Of a stretch of 7,072 bases of DNA, positions 1 to 6,209 are shown piece by piece. The notes beneath the pieces are model-generated. The model was not told where the DNA came from. It did not search any database and saw nothing but the letters and a program-made list of their open reading frames with translations. The DNA is from an uncultured Clostridia bacterium (GTDB lineage Bacteria > Bacillota > Clostridia > TANB77 > CAG-508): NCBI GenBank assembly GCA_934179885.1, contig CAKPQY010000036.1:1-7072 (forward strand), in the 5' to 3' direction. Every line of letters starts with the position of its first letter. Within the stretch, counting starts at the first letter, position 1. A program made the position numbers and the translations under genes.

Positions 1-796
1 TTACTGAATATATAAACTCTGTTGTTTTAGGATATAAATATCCTAATTGTGTTTGATTACCTTTTAATAGTCCCATTCCTGTTAGTTGTCCTGCTCCTAT
101 TGCTAATTTTGATTGTATTATGTTGTATCCACTTCCACGTGGGTCTGATTCAGGGTTTAAAAATATATCTATTCTTTTTTTAGCATGTTCTGGTAATACA
201 AAATTATATAATATTGGTATTGATATGCAAACTATTATTAATGCTGCAATTATATATTTTTTGTCTAAGCCTGATGTAAATAACATCATAAAAAGTGCAA
301 CGCAAAATGCCATTGCTGTTCCGTAATCCGGTTGTTTTATTATTAATAATAATGGAACTGCAACTACTGCCAATATTAGTAACAACTTTGTTGGCTTATT
401 TATATCTTCCATATATCTTTCCTGTATTTTTGATATTACAAATGCTAAAAATAATATAACAGCAATTTTTGCAAATTCTGATGGCTGAAATGAAAAGTTT
501 CCTATGTTAAACCAGCTTGTCGCACCATTTATTGGTTCTGTGAATAATACTGCTATTAACAGTACAATAAATATACCATAAAAAATTGGTGATAGTTTTA
601 CCAATGTTTCATAATTTATTAGCATTACTATTACCATCATTATTATACTTACAACAAACCATATTATTTGTTTTTTAAATTCATCATATTCTGTTTCTTG
701 AGTGGCTGAAAATAGTGCAATTATTCCTATTATTGTAAGGATTATTGCAACAATTAACATCCCCCATTCCATATTTTTTAACTCTCTTTTTCTCAT
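1..796 (-). CDS. rodA: RodA, SEDS-family peptidoglycan glycosyltransferase (3' end beyond window)
   Basis: RodA polymerises lipid II into glycan strands for the lateral wall, working in the membrane with a class B penicillin-binding protein and MreBCD. The first 265 codons are visible and the gene leaves the window at base 1. The start at 796 has GAGG five bases upstream. About seven hydrophobic segments are seen (roughly residues 12-30, 43-61, 70-85, 107-123, 137-153, 160-176, 181-200). Family signatures are GATSWFNIG at 91-99, FQPSEFAK at 103-110, QPDYGTA at 155-161 (usually QPDLGTA or similar), the DPRGSGYN loop at 218-225, and GNQTQLGYL at 246-254. The gene follows minE after 38 bases and probably shares the minD promoter. 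One oddity is that the segment normally reading TDFIF is TEFIY here, with Glu at residue 260 where the family has its essential Asp. FtsW is a relative, but the QTQLGYL loop and the min-locus position favour RodA. Confidence 0.93.
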   Translation of the reverse strand, partial: MRKRELKNMEWGMLIVAIILTIIGIIALFSATQETEYDEFKKQIIWFVVSIIMMVIVMLINYETLVKLSPIFYGIFIVLLIAVLFTEPINGATSWFNIGNFSFQPSEFAKIAVILFLAFVISKIQERYMEDINKPTKLLLILAVVAVPLLLIIKQPDYGTAMAFCVALFMMLFTSGLDKKYIIAALIIVCISIPILYNFVLPEHAKKRIDIFLNPESDPRGSGYNIIQSKLAIGAGQLTGMGLLKGNQTQLGYLYPKTTEFIYSV

Positions 797-834
797 TAAA
801 TCCTCGTTTTCCGTTTTTAAAATTATAAAAATTT

Positions 835-1452
835 TTAATTTTCTGATTTAATTTCTTCCTTTTCGTCCATTTTTTCAATTACTTCTTCTATTATTTTTGG
901 GACTTTTTCTTGAGATTTAACTTCTTTTTTCTCTTCTTCTTTATTTTCTAATGTTTCTGTTTTTTCTTCATTTATTTGTTCATCTTGTTGTTCTTCTTTT
1001 TCTTGTTTTTGTTCTTCTCTTTCTTGTTTTTGTTCTTCTTTTTCTTCCTTTATTTCATTTTTTTCTATTTTAGTTTCTTCTTTTTCAGGCTGTTTTTTCT
1101 CTTCTTGTGTTGTTTCTTCTATTTCTTTTTTGCCTATTTTTCTTGCATCATTTTTTATATTAAGAATAGGAATATTTGCATATAATGCTGGAGCACCATT
1201 TGTTCCATCTTCATTTTCTTTATTTGTTAATCTTACATCAATTTCTTTTTCGTCAATTTCTATGTATTTTTTTATGACATCTATTATTTCTTGTTTCATT
1301 AATTCTAAAAAGTCTGCTGATACATTAGCTCTATCTTGCATTAATACTAAATGTAATCTTTCTTTTGCTGCATCCTTTGAATTTTCTTGTGCTTGTTTTT
1401 TGTCTTCTTTCTTTCCTATATTTTTAAAGAATTTTATTATATTTTCAAACAT
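835..1452 (-). CDS. minE: MinE, cell division topological specificity factor, with a long charged C-terminal tail
   Basis: MinE binds membrane-bound MinD, stimulates its ATPase and drives the Min system that keeps the division septum at midcell. Residues 1-15 (MFENIIKFFKNIGKK) form an amphipathic membrane-targeting helix. Residues 29-42 (AKERLHLVLMQDRA) match the MinD-contact segment, AKERLQ in E. coli. Residues 45-100 carry the helix and beta strands of the topological-specificity domain (IIDVIKKYIEID, IDVRLTNK, LYANIPIL). Family members are usually about 85-95 residues. This one has 205, because residues 103-205 are an added tail made almost only of Glu, Lys and Gln, including a seven-residue repeat (EEQKQER, EEQKQEK). 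The tail looks disordered or coiled-coil. The tail DNA is nearly pure purine on the coding strand. The gene starts 28 bases after minD, with AGGA six bases before ATG and GGAGGG further upstream. The MinE assignment is firm, but the role of the tail is unknown. Confidence 0.92.
   Translation of the reverse strand: MFENIIKFFKNIGKKEDKKQAQENSKDAAKERLHLVLMQDRANVSADFLELMKQEIIDVIKKYIEIDEKEIDVRLTNKENEDGTNGAPALYANIPILNIKNDARKIGKKEIEETTQEEKKQPEKEETKIEKNEIKEEKEEQKQEREEQKQEKEEQQDEQINEEKTETLENKEEEKKEVKSQEKVPKIIEEVIEKMDEKEEIKSEN
990..1052 (-). repeat. three tandem 21-base units inside the minE tail
   Basis: Units occupy 990-1010, 1011-1031 and 1032-1052. The first two differ at one base (GTTCTTCT followed by T or C), and the third diverges after about 15 bases. 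Each unit is seven codons, so copy-number change keeps the frame. They encode the EEQ-KQ-E/K/R heptads of the MinE tail. The plus strand is almost entirely pyrimidine. Confidence 0.75.
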
Positions 1453-1480
1453 TATTTCCTATCCCTCCACTTGCTAATTA

Positions 1481-2272
1481 TTATTTTTTAAATAGTCTTT
1501 TAAGTTTTGCCCAAAAGCCTTTTTCTCTACCAGGTATTGTTATTTCTATTTTTTCCCCTAGTACTCTTTTTGCTATTTCTATATATGCTTTTCCTGATGG
1601 TGCTTTTTTATTTTGTATTACTGGTTCACCTTTGTTCGTTTGTGTTATTATGTATTCATCATCTGGTACAACACCTATTAAATCTATTGATAATAGGTCT
1701 ACTATGTCGTCAACATCCATCATTTCGCCTTTTCTTACCATATTAGGTCTTATTCTGTTTATTACTAGTTCTGGGTTTTTTATTTCTGATGATTCTAATA
1801 AACCGATTATTCTGTCTGCGTCTCTTATTGCTGATATTTCGGCTGTTGTTACTACTATTGCTCTGTCTGCTCCGGCAATAGCATTTTTGAACCCTTGTTC
1901 AATTCCAGCTGGGCAATCTATTAGTATATAGTCAAATTCTTCTTTAAGTTTATCTGTTAATTTTTTCATTTGTTCTTCATTTACAGCACTTTTGTCTCTT
2001 GTTTGTGCAGCTGGTAGTAGGTATAATTCTTTAAATCTTTTATCTTTTATTAATGCTTGTCTTAATTTACATTTTTCTTCTACAACGTCTACTATGTCAT
2101 ATACTATTCTGTTTTCTAGTCCCATTACTACGTCTAGGTTTCTTAGTCCTATGTCTGTGTCTATTAAACATACTTTTTTTCCTTCTACTGCTAAGCTTGA
2201 TCCTAAATTTGCTGTTGTTGTTGTTTTTCCTACTCCACCTTTTCCTGATGTTATAACTATTACTTCTCCCAT
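1481..2272 (-). CDS. minD: MinD, septum-site determining ATPase
   Basis: MinD is a ParA/MinD-type P-loop ATPase that dimerises on the membrane when bound to ATP, recruits the division inhibitor MinC, and is released by MinE. The 263-residue length is normal for the family. The deviant Walker A is KGGVGKTT at residues 11-18, with both lysines (K11, K16). LIDTDIGLRNLD spans 36-47, Walker B is YILIDCPAG at 115-123 with D119, and the conserved IRDADRIIGLL is at 149-159. The last 12 residues, GFWAKLKRLFKK, are the amphipathic membrane-targeting helix. The start at 2272 has a perfect AAGGAGG (2279-2285) with a six-base spacer, and a sigma-A promoter lies about 50 bases upstream. It is the first gene of a minD-minE-rodA unit. 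No minC is seen: the gene upstream is a surface-protein gene with its own terminator. Confidence 0.97.
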   Translation of the reverse strand: MGEVIVITSGKGGVGKTTTTANLGSSLAVEGKKVCLIDTDIGLRNLDVVMGLENRIVYDIVDVVEEKCKLRQALIKDKRFKELYLLPAAQTRDKSAVNEEQMKKLTDKLKEEFDYILIDCPAGIEQGFKNAIAGADRAIVVTTAEISAIRDADRIIGLLESSEIKNPELVINRIRPNMVRKGEMMDVDDIVDLLSIDLIGVVPDDEYIITQTNKGEPVIQNKKAPSGKAYIEIAKRVLGEKIEITIPGREKGFWAKLKRLFKK

Positions 2273-2318
2273 AATTTTCCTCCTTAGGATTTTAAAAACA
2301 CTCTTTTTTTATGTATAT

Positions 2319-2347
2319 ATAATACAACGAAAAGGTTCAAAAGTCAA
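2319..2347 (-). promoter_or_regulatory. sigma-A promoter for minD-minE-rodA
   Basis: On the minus strand TTGACT (2342-2347) and TATTAT (2319-2324) are separated by exactly 17 bases. This leaves a leader of roughly 40 bases before the minD start. The promoter lies between the terminator of the upstream gene and the minD ribosome binding site, which is where a promoter is needed. It rests on sequence match only. Confidence 0.75.
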
Positions 2348-2427
2348 TTATTTTTACAGTAATATTTCAAAAATATTACAAGTTTTTTACAATTATTTGC
2401 TTATTAATATAATTTATTATTTTATTA

Positions 2428-2464
2428 AAAAATCAGGTGTAATATTATTTTGCACCTGATTTTT
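2428..2464 (-). terminator. intrinsic terminator of the surface-protein gene
   Basis: A perfect 12-base inverted repeat pairs AAAAATCAGGTG (2428-2439) with CACCTGATTTTT (2453-2464) around a 13-base loop. Read on the minus strand, the GC-containing stem is followed by a run of six T. It lies 24 bases after the stop codon of the gene ending at 2488. The plus strand also ends in T residues, so it could work both ways, although no plus-strand gene is seen. It separates the surface-protein gene from the min operon. Confidence 0.88.
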
Positions 2465-2487
2465 ATATAACAATAATTTTGCATTTA

Positions 2488-4290
2488 TTAATAAAGAGCA
2501 ACCCTAAAACTAATACCTCTGTCATTATAATAAGTGGCATTGTATCCACGATAAGAAGCTGGATAATTTAATCCACCATAAGGATAATAATATCCTCCCC
2601 TAGCAGTATACGGAAAATATGCGTTAGTTATTTTCTCTAATGTCCATTCCCATTCATTTCCTGCAAAATCATATATATTTAATTTTTGTGTTTGGTCTGA
2701 TGCGCCTGTTGATAGCAAGATAGGTTCATTTTCTAATTTATCACTTGTTATTTTTGACCATTCTTTTGTTAATGACATATATTGAACAGCTCCTGGTTTA
2801 ATGTTTGTTATTTTTACACCCGTATAATTTCCCCAACTTGTACTATCTGCATTTATGTCATCTTTTGTTAAAGTTGAATTTTCTTCTAAAAATTTACACA
2901 CTAAATCCCATTGTATTCCAAATAGCAAAGTACTTGTTTTATTTGTTACTTTTGACATTCCTTCTGCTAATGTTTCAGATTGACTAACTGTAACATAGTT
3001 ATATGGATATAAATTTGCTTGACTTTTTGCTTCTTCTTCTATCTCTCCTCCTGCATTTCTTACATTTGAAATGCCTATTTCATATCTTGATATCCAAAAT
3101 CCTTTATTTGTATATACACTACTTAACATTTTGTTATACATTTCTATATATGTTGTACTGTCCTTAACTCCACATCCATCATACCATTCATCATTATATT
3201 CAATATCTTGTTGTGCAATATTTTCTCCTCTATAATCTTTTGCATATTCAACTAAATCTGCTTTTATATTATCATAATCTGTATTATTCTCTGCTGTTGT
3301 AAACACGTTACTTGGTACCACAACCCATACCCATTCATTATCATTACCGTCTTTTACAACAAGTCCATTTTCAACAGTATTCATTGTTGGTGACATACTT
3401 ACTCTAAATCCTTTTGGTATTGTTACTATGTCTCCATTTTTGTCTTCATAATTCATTTCTTTTGTGTATTTTTCAGACCATGCATCTTCATCTACTACTA
3501 CATATTGAACTTTACCTTCAGAATTTTTAAAATATCCTTTATATGTATTTACACTCTTTACAAATTGATATTCTTTTTGGTTCTCTTCTAATGTTACACT
3601 ATCTGGCTTTTTCTCTACTTCTGAAATTTGTTTTGTCCATACATATTGGTTAGTTTTGCTTGTATCGACATCTTCTCCTTGTACATTTGATATTACTATG
3701 CTTTCATTTCCACTGTTGTCTGTTGTTTTTCCAATATAATAATAACCGTCTGGTATTAAAATTCCATCTATATATCTTAAATCTATGGCAGTTTGGTCTG
3801 GTTCTATATAATCAGTATAATATATTTTTGTTGTATCATTTTCTTTTATTTTTACTCCTTCTACATAGAATATATTATGGCTATTTTCATTTATTATATA
3901 TAGGTCTGTGTAACTATTTGCATTTTCTTTATCATTTTTTACTTTTTCATACTCTTTACCATAATTTAATGTGATTCCTTGCATTGCTTCTAAATCAATT
4001 ACATAGAAATCTCCTGTGTCATTTTGAGTACTTAATACACTTGATAAATTTTGTAATTGATCTTCGTTTGTATATTTTATCTCTGCTGGTATTTTTCCAT
4101 ACTTATTATAATATGCTGAGACTTTTTCTCGTAACATACTTATATCATTATATAAATTAGTTAGATTTTTAATATAAATATTATCTTGTGCATTGTATAT
4201 TAACATATTTGTTAGTATTAATAGTATTAAAACAGTAATTACTAATGCAACCATTGTAATACCTTTTTCTTGTTTTATTCTACATTTCAT
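2488..4290 (-). CDS. surface protein with type IV pilin-like leader and C-terminal FGE/C-type-lectin-like domain
   Basis: This is a 600-residue protein, probably exported and displayed outside the membrane. It opens with a short basic leader, MKCRIKQEKG, then ITMVALVITVLILLIL. That is a class III (prepilin) signal with cleavage expected after G10, but the usual Glu at mature position 5 is Ala. The region 40-230 is not recognised (it contains FYVIDLEAMQGI and IPDGYYYIGKT). From about residue 290 the pattern fits formylglycine-generating-enzyme/sulfatase-modifying-factor folds: NEWVWVVVP near 330, LFGIQWDLVCKFLEE near 470-485, YDFAGNEWEWT at 540-550, ARGG at 563-566 and ISFRVALY at 593-600. The catalytic cysteine pair of true FGE is not seen, so binding is more likely than catalysis. 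Such folds act as C-type-lectin-like binding domains. Residues 556-590 are crowded with Tyr, Asn, Gly and Ser. GGGAG lies ten bases before ATG. It follows the M50 protease gene and ends at a strong terminator. The ligand is unknown. Confidence 0.88.
   Translation of the reverse strand: MKCRIKQEKGITMVALVITVLILLILTNMLIYNAQDNIYIKNLTNLYNDISMLREKVSAYYNKYGKIPAEIKYTNEDQLQNLSSVLSTQNDTGDFYVIDLEAMQGITLNYGKEYEKVKNDKENANSYTDLYIINENSHNIFYVEGVKIKENDTTKIYYTDYIEPDQTAIDLRYIDGILIPDGYYYIGKTTDNSGNESIVISNVQGEDVDTSKTNQYVWTKQISEVEKKPDSVTLEENQKEYQFVKSVNTYKGYFKNSEGKVQYVVVDEDAWSEKYTKEMNYEDKNGDIVTIPKGFRVSMSPTMNTVENGLVVKDGNDNEWVWVVVPSNVFTTAENNTDYDNIKADLVEYAKDYRGENIAQQDIEYNDEWYDGCGVKDSTTYIEMYNKMLSSVYTNKGFWISRYEIGISNVRNAGGEIEEEAKSQANLYPYNYVTVSQSETLAEGMSKVTNKTSTLLFGIQWDLVCKFLEENSTLTKDDINADSTSWGNYTGVKITNIKPGAVQYMSLTKEWSKITSDKLENEPILLSTGASDQTQKLNIYDFAGNEWEWTLEKITNAYFPYTARGGYYYPYGGLNYPASYRGYNATYYNDRGISFRVALY
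2491..2628 (-). other. possible hypervariable (DGR target-like) end of the lectin-like domain
   Basis: These codons, 555-600 of the surface protein, form the exposed C-terminal turn of an FGE/C-type-lectin-like domain, which is the usual place of the variable region in diversity-generating-retroelement targets. Between residues 563 and 592, 22 of 30 codons end in T or C. The residues (Tyr, Asn, Asp, Ser, Thr, Ala, Pro, Arg) are ones reachable from AAY template codons. It lies between conserved-looking ARGG and FRVALY. No reverse transcriptase, accessory protein, A-rich template repeat or GC-rich initiation site is seen in the window, so this remains a suggestion. Confidence 0.3.
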
Positions 4291-4330
4291 CCTTTGAATT
4301 CTCCCTTCACATCTCTCAGTTTATTGTTAA

Positions 4331-4357
4331 ATTATAATTCTTCAATCTCTTTAACAA
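4331..4357 (-). promoter_or_regulatory. weak candidate promoter for the surface-protein gene
   Basis: On the minus strand TTGTTA (4352-4357) and a perfect TATAAT (4331-4336) are 15 bases apart, which is shorter than ideal. It lies about 40 bases before the surface-protein start and overlaps the out-of-frame coding remnant of the protease gene. If it is inactive, the gene would depend on read-through from the M23-M50 pair, since there is no terminator between them. Confidence 0.25.
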
Positions 4358-4434
4358 ATTGCTCTCCTGATTTGCTCCGTTCATTATAAGATATTACATA
4401 TAGTTTACTATTAAATTGTGTTATTTTCAAGTAT
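4332..4434 (-). other. out-of-frame continuation of the M50 protease gene (frameshift remnant)
   Basis: The reading frame one base away from the protease frame stays open from the A7 run (4434-4440) to a TAA at 4332-4334. It encodes 33 residues that look like a natural protein end: YLKITQFNSK, then LYVISYNERS, then KSGEQFVKEIEEL. There is no start codon or ribosome site for it. Removing one A from the run joins it to the protease and gives a 244-residue product. The frame used by the annotated ORF instead ends after only seven more codons (ILENNTI) and is followed by TAATAGTAA in that frame. Confidence 0.55.
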
Positions 4435-5067
4435 TTTTTTGTAAATCTCTTCTCTCTTTTTATATTTTAAATCTTCTTTTATCACAAGATACCATAAATA
4501 CATATCAATTAGAAAGATAGATATATTTTGAATATATAATATTAATATACTTGATATGGCTGTAATTACTATTACCATTATTTTTGATATGGCATTAATA
4601 TGTTTTTCTGATTTTCTTTTTCCAAAAATAATATGTAAAATTTCTTTTAGAACTCTTCCACCGTCTAGTGGATAAATTGGTAGTAAGTTAAATATCATTA
4701 TTAAAAAGTTGGTATAGATTATCATCATACTTTTTATTAAATCCAAGTTTAAATTATATGTTATTAAAATTAGTATAAAATTAGTAATTGGACCTGCTAG
4801 GGCTACTATTATTTTTTTTATTTCTAAAAGATTTCCTTTTTTTATTTTCTTGTTATATTCATTAACATTTATTTTAAATGATATAGATACTCCAAATGGC
4901 ATTATTTCTAGTTTTTCAGGTTTCATTCCCATAAGAAGTCCTGCTAATAGGTGTCCTAGTTCATGGATAATGGCAAAAATCATTATCATCGCATATAATT
5001 CAATTTGTTTTGTAAAATAAAATAGTATAAGAAAAATGAATATTTTTAAGTCTATTCTAAATCTCAT
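4411..5067 (-). CDS. spoIVFB: M50 (site-2 protease family) intramembrane zinc metalloprotease, SpoIVFB-like
   Basis: This is a membrane-embedded zinc protease. The B. subtilis relative SpoIVFB cuts pro-sigma-K in the mother cell. The zinc-binding motif HELGH is at residues 35-39 inside a hydrophobic segment, with E36 as the catalytic base. AGPITNF at 91-97 and NLLPIYPLDGGR at 127-138 supply the second conserved region, with D135 as the third metal ligand. Hydrophobic segments lie near 8-18, 22-47, 86-105, 110-130, 158-180 and 182-196, so all catalytic parts are present. AAAGGA lies eight bases before ATG. It follows the M23 gene by 70 bases, as in the spoIVFA-spoIVFB pair. The 218-residue product ends just after an A7 run, and the next reading frame carries 33 further plausible residues, so the C terminus is probably frameshifted. 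A general M50 protease with a role outside sporulation is the alternative. Confidence 0.9.
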   Translation of the reverse strand: MRFRIDLKIFIFLILFYFTKQIELYAMIMIFAIIHELGHLLAGLLMGMKPEKLEIMPFGVSISFKINVNEYNKKIKKGNLLEIKKIIVALAGPITNFILILITYNLNLDLIKSMMIIYTNFLIMIFNLLPIYPLDGGRVLKEILHIIFGKRKSEKHINAISKIMVIVITAISSILILYIQNISIFLIDMYLWYLVIKEDLKYKKREEIYKKILENNTI

Positions 5068-5137
5068 ATTTGTTTTCCTTTTTTATATTTAGGTTTTTAT
5101 TGGTTGCCTATAAACCTTTTGGTCTCTTATTATAGCT

Positions 5138-6085
5138 TTATAGTGTTAGTATTTTTTCAGGGTCTATTGTTCTTTCGGAAATTCTTATTTCAAAATGTAG
5201 ATGTGGTCCTGTTGAATTTCCTGTTGAGCCTACTTCTGCTATTTCTTGCCCTTGTGTTATTTGGTCACCTTGTTTTACATATAACTTGTTACAATGTGCG
5301 TAAATTACACTTACTTCTCCTATTTGTATTTTTAAATGTTTTCCATAGTCTCCTTCTTCTGAAGCTAGTACAACTTCTCCTCCTGTTGCTGCTAATATTT
5401 TTGTTCCCATATTTGCTGCTATATCCACTCCTGTATGATTTTTAGGAACTGTGCTTGTTGTTGGCTCTCTTTGTCCAAATTTTGAGCTTATTGTTCCTTC
5501 TACTGGTTTTATAAATGTTGTAGTAGCTTTTATGTTTGCTATATCTTGTTCTTCCTGCGATAATTCTGCTATATTACTACTTTCTTCTGTTGTTTGTTCA
5601 TTGTTCTGTATTTCATTTATTTCTTGTGTTTCACCTGTATTTTCTATTATATTTTCTGTTACGCTTTCTTCTGCTCCTCCTATTGCATTTTCATTAATAT
5701 TCTCGTCTATGCTTTCATTACTATTTTCCGTATTTTCTACTATTCCCTGATTATCTTCTTTAAAATTATTTATACCTTGCTCCACATTTAGTTTTATATT
5801 TTCATATATTTGTCCAAAATTTATATCATATGATAATAATTCATTTGTTCTTTTTAAAAAATCTTCTGAAAATATGTAATTATTATTTTGAATTATATAT
5901 ACAACTAAATAGATTAATAAACTTACCACTATTTGTATAATCATTTTCTTTAGCAATTTTATATCTTTTTTATTTTCGTTATTTACCGTAACTTTTGCCG
6001 TTTTTCTTTGTACCCCTTCTTGTCTTCTTGCATATATTTCTTCTGCTCTTCTTATTTTTTCTTCTACCGACATTGTTCTTTCCAT
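5138..6085 (-). CDS. spoIVFA: membrane-anchored M23 (LytM-type) metallopeptidase, SpoIVFA-like
   Basis: The reading frame opens at ATG 6106, but that ATG has no ribosome site. I prefer ATG 6085 (AAAGGAAG upstream, 315 residues), and ATG 6073 (product beginning MSVEEKIRRAEEIYARR) is also possible. Numbering from 6106, residues 1-52 are basic and cytosolic, 55-72 span the membrane (IIQIVVSLLIYLVVYII), and 75-115 are extracytoplasmic. Residues 118-190 are a low-complexity Glu/Asn/Thr linker, and 198-322 form the M23 beta-lytic domain. Zinc ligands H224 and D228 (HTGVD) and H304 (HLHFE, 302-306) and the catalytic-type H271 (YAH) and H302 are all present, so it could be an active endopeptidase. 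Position before an M50 protease matches SpoIVFA, which anchors and regulates SpoIVFB in B. subtilis. A wall hydrolase is the alternative. Confidence 0.87.
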   Translation of the reverse strand: MERTMSVEEKIRRAEEIYARRQEGVQRKTAKVTVNNENKKDIKLLKKMIIQIVVSLLIYLVVYIIQNNNYIFSEDFLKRTNELLSYDINFGQIYENIKLNVEQGINNFKEDNQGIVENTENSNESIDENINENAIGGAEESVTENIIENTGETQEINEIQNNEQTTEESSNIAELSQEEQDIANIKATTTFIKPVEGTISSKFGQREPTTSTVPKNHTGVDIAANMGTKILAATGGEVVLASEEGDYGKHLKIQIGEVSVIYAHCNKLYVKQGDQITQGQEIAEVGSTGNSTGPHLHFEIRISERTIDPEKILTL

Positions 6086-6122
6086 TTTTTCAATTCTTCC
6101 TTTCATTTCACTTACTTTATAA

Positions 6123-6151
6123 ACTATATGTTACTCATTTTTGTTTTATGC
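6123..6151 (-). promoter_or_regulatory. possible sigma-E-like promoter for the M23-M50 pair
   Basis: On the minus strand GCATAAA (6145-6151) and CATATAGT (6123-6130) are 14 bases apart. They resemble the sporulation sigma-E elements (about KMATATT and CATACAHT, spacer 14-15) at 5 of 7 and 6 of 8 positions. Transcription would start near 6116, too close to ATG 6106 to leave a ribosome site, which favours the start at 6085 or 6073. In B. subtilis spoIVFA-spoIVFB is sigma-E dependent. In so AT-rich a region a chance match is quite possible. Confidence 0.35.
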
Positions 6152-6171
6152 TATGAACAAAAGGAACAAAA

Positions 6172-6209
6172 AAAGTTGTCAATAGGGACGCCCTTTTTTT
6201 GACAACTTT
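6172..6209 (-). terminator. intrinsic terminator of the small tail-anchored protein gene
   Basis: An 11-base perfect inverted repeat pairs AAAGTTGTCAA (6172-6182) with TTGACAACTTT (6199-6209) and encloses a smaller AGGG-ACG-CCCT hairpin. On the minus strand it runs into seven T. The stem begins inside the stop codon (6208-6210), so termination sits right at the gene's end. Its design, with nested arms and a GGGACG word, resembles repeated hairpins I recall from other Clostridia. Confidence 0.85.

Noticed and set aside
815..840. AT-only inverted repeat between minE and rodA
   Set aside because: It is built from A and T runs with no GC pairs; such palindromes arise by chance at this base composition, and rodA appears co-transcribed with minE.
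684..878. Minus-strand 64-codon frame overlapping the starts of rodA and the end of minE
   Set aside because: It overlaps rodA in another frame, its product is Lys/Asn low complexity, and rodA has clear SEDS motifs.
976..1185. Plus-strand open frame rich in Phe and Leu
   Set aside because: It is the shadow of the purine-rich minE tail on the other strand; it has no ribosome site and is pure low complexity.
2805..3974. Plus-strand frames opposite the surface-protein gene
   Set aside because: They are Leu/Tyr/Phe-rich antisense shadows without ribosome sites.
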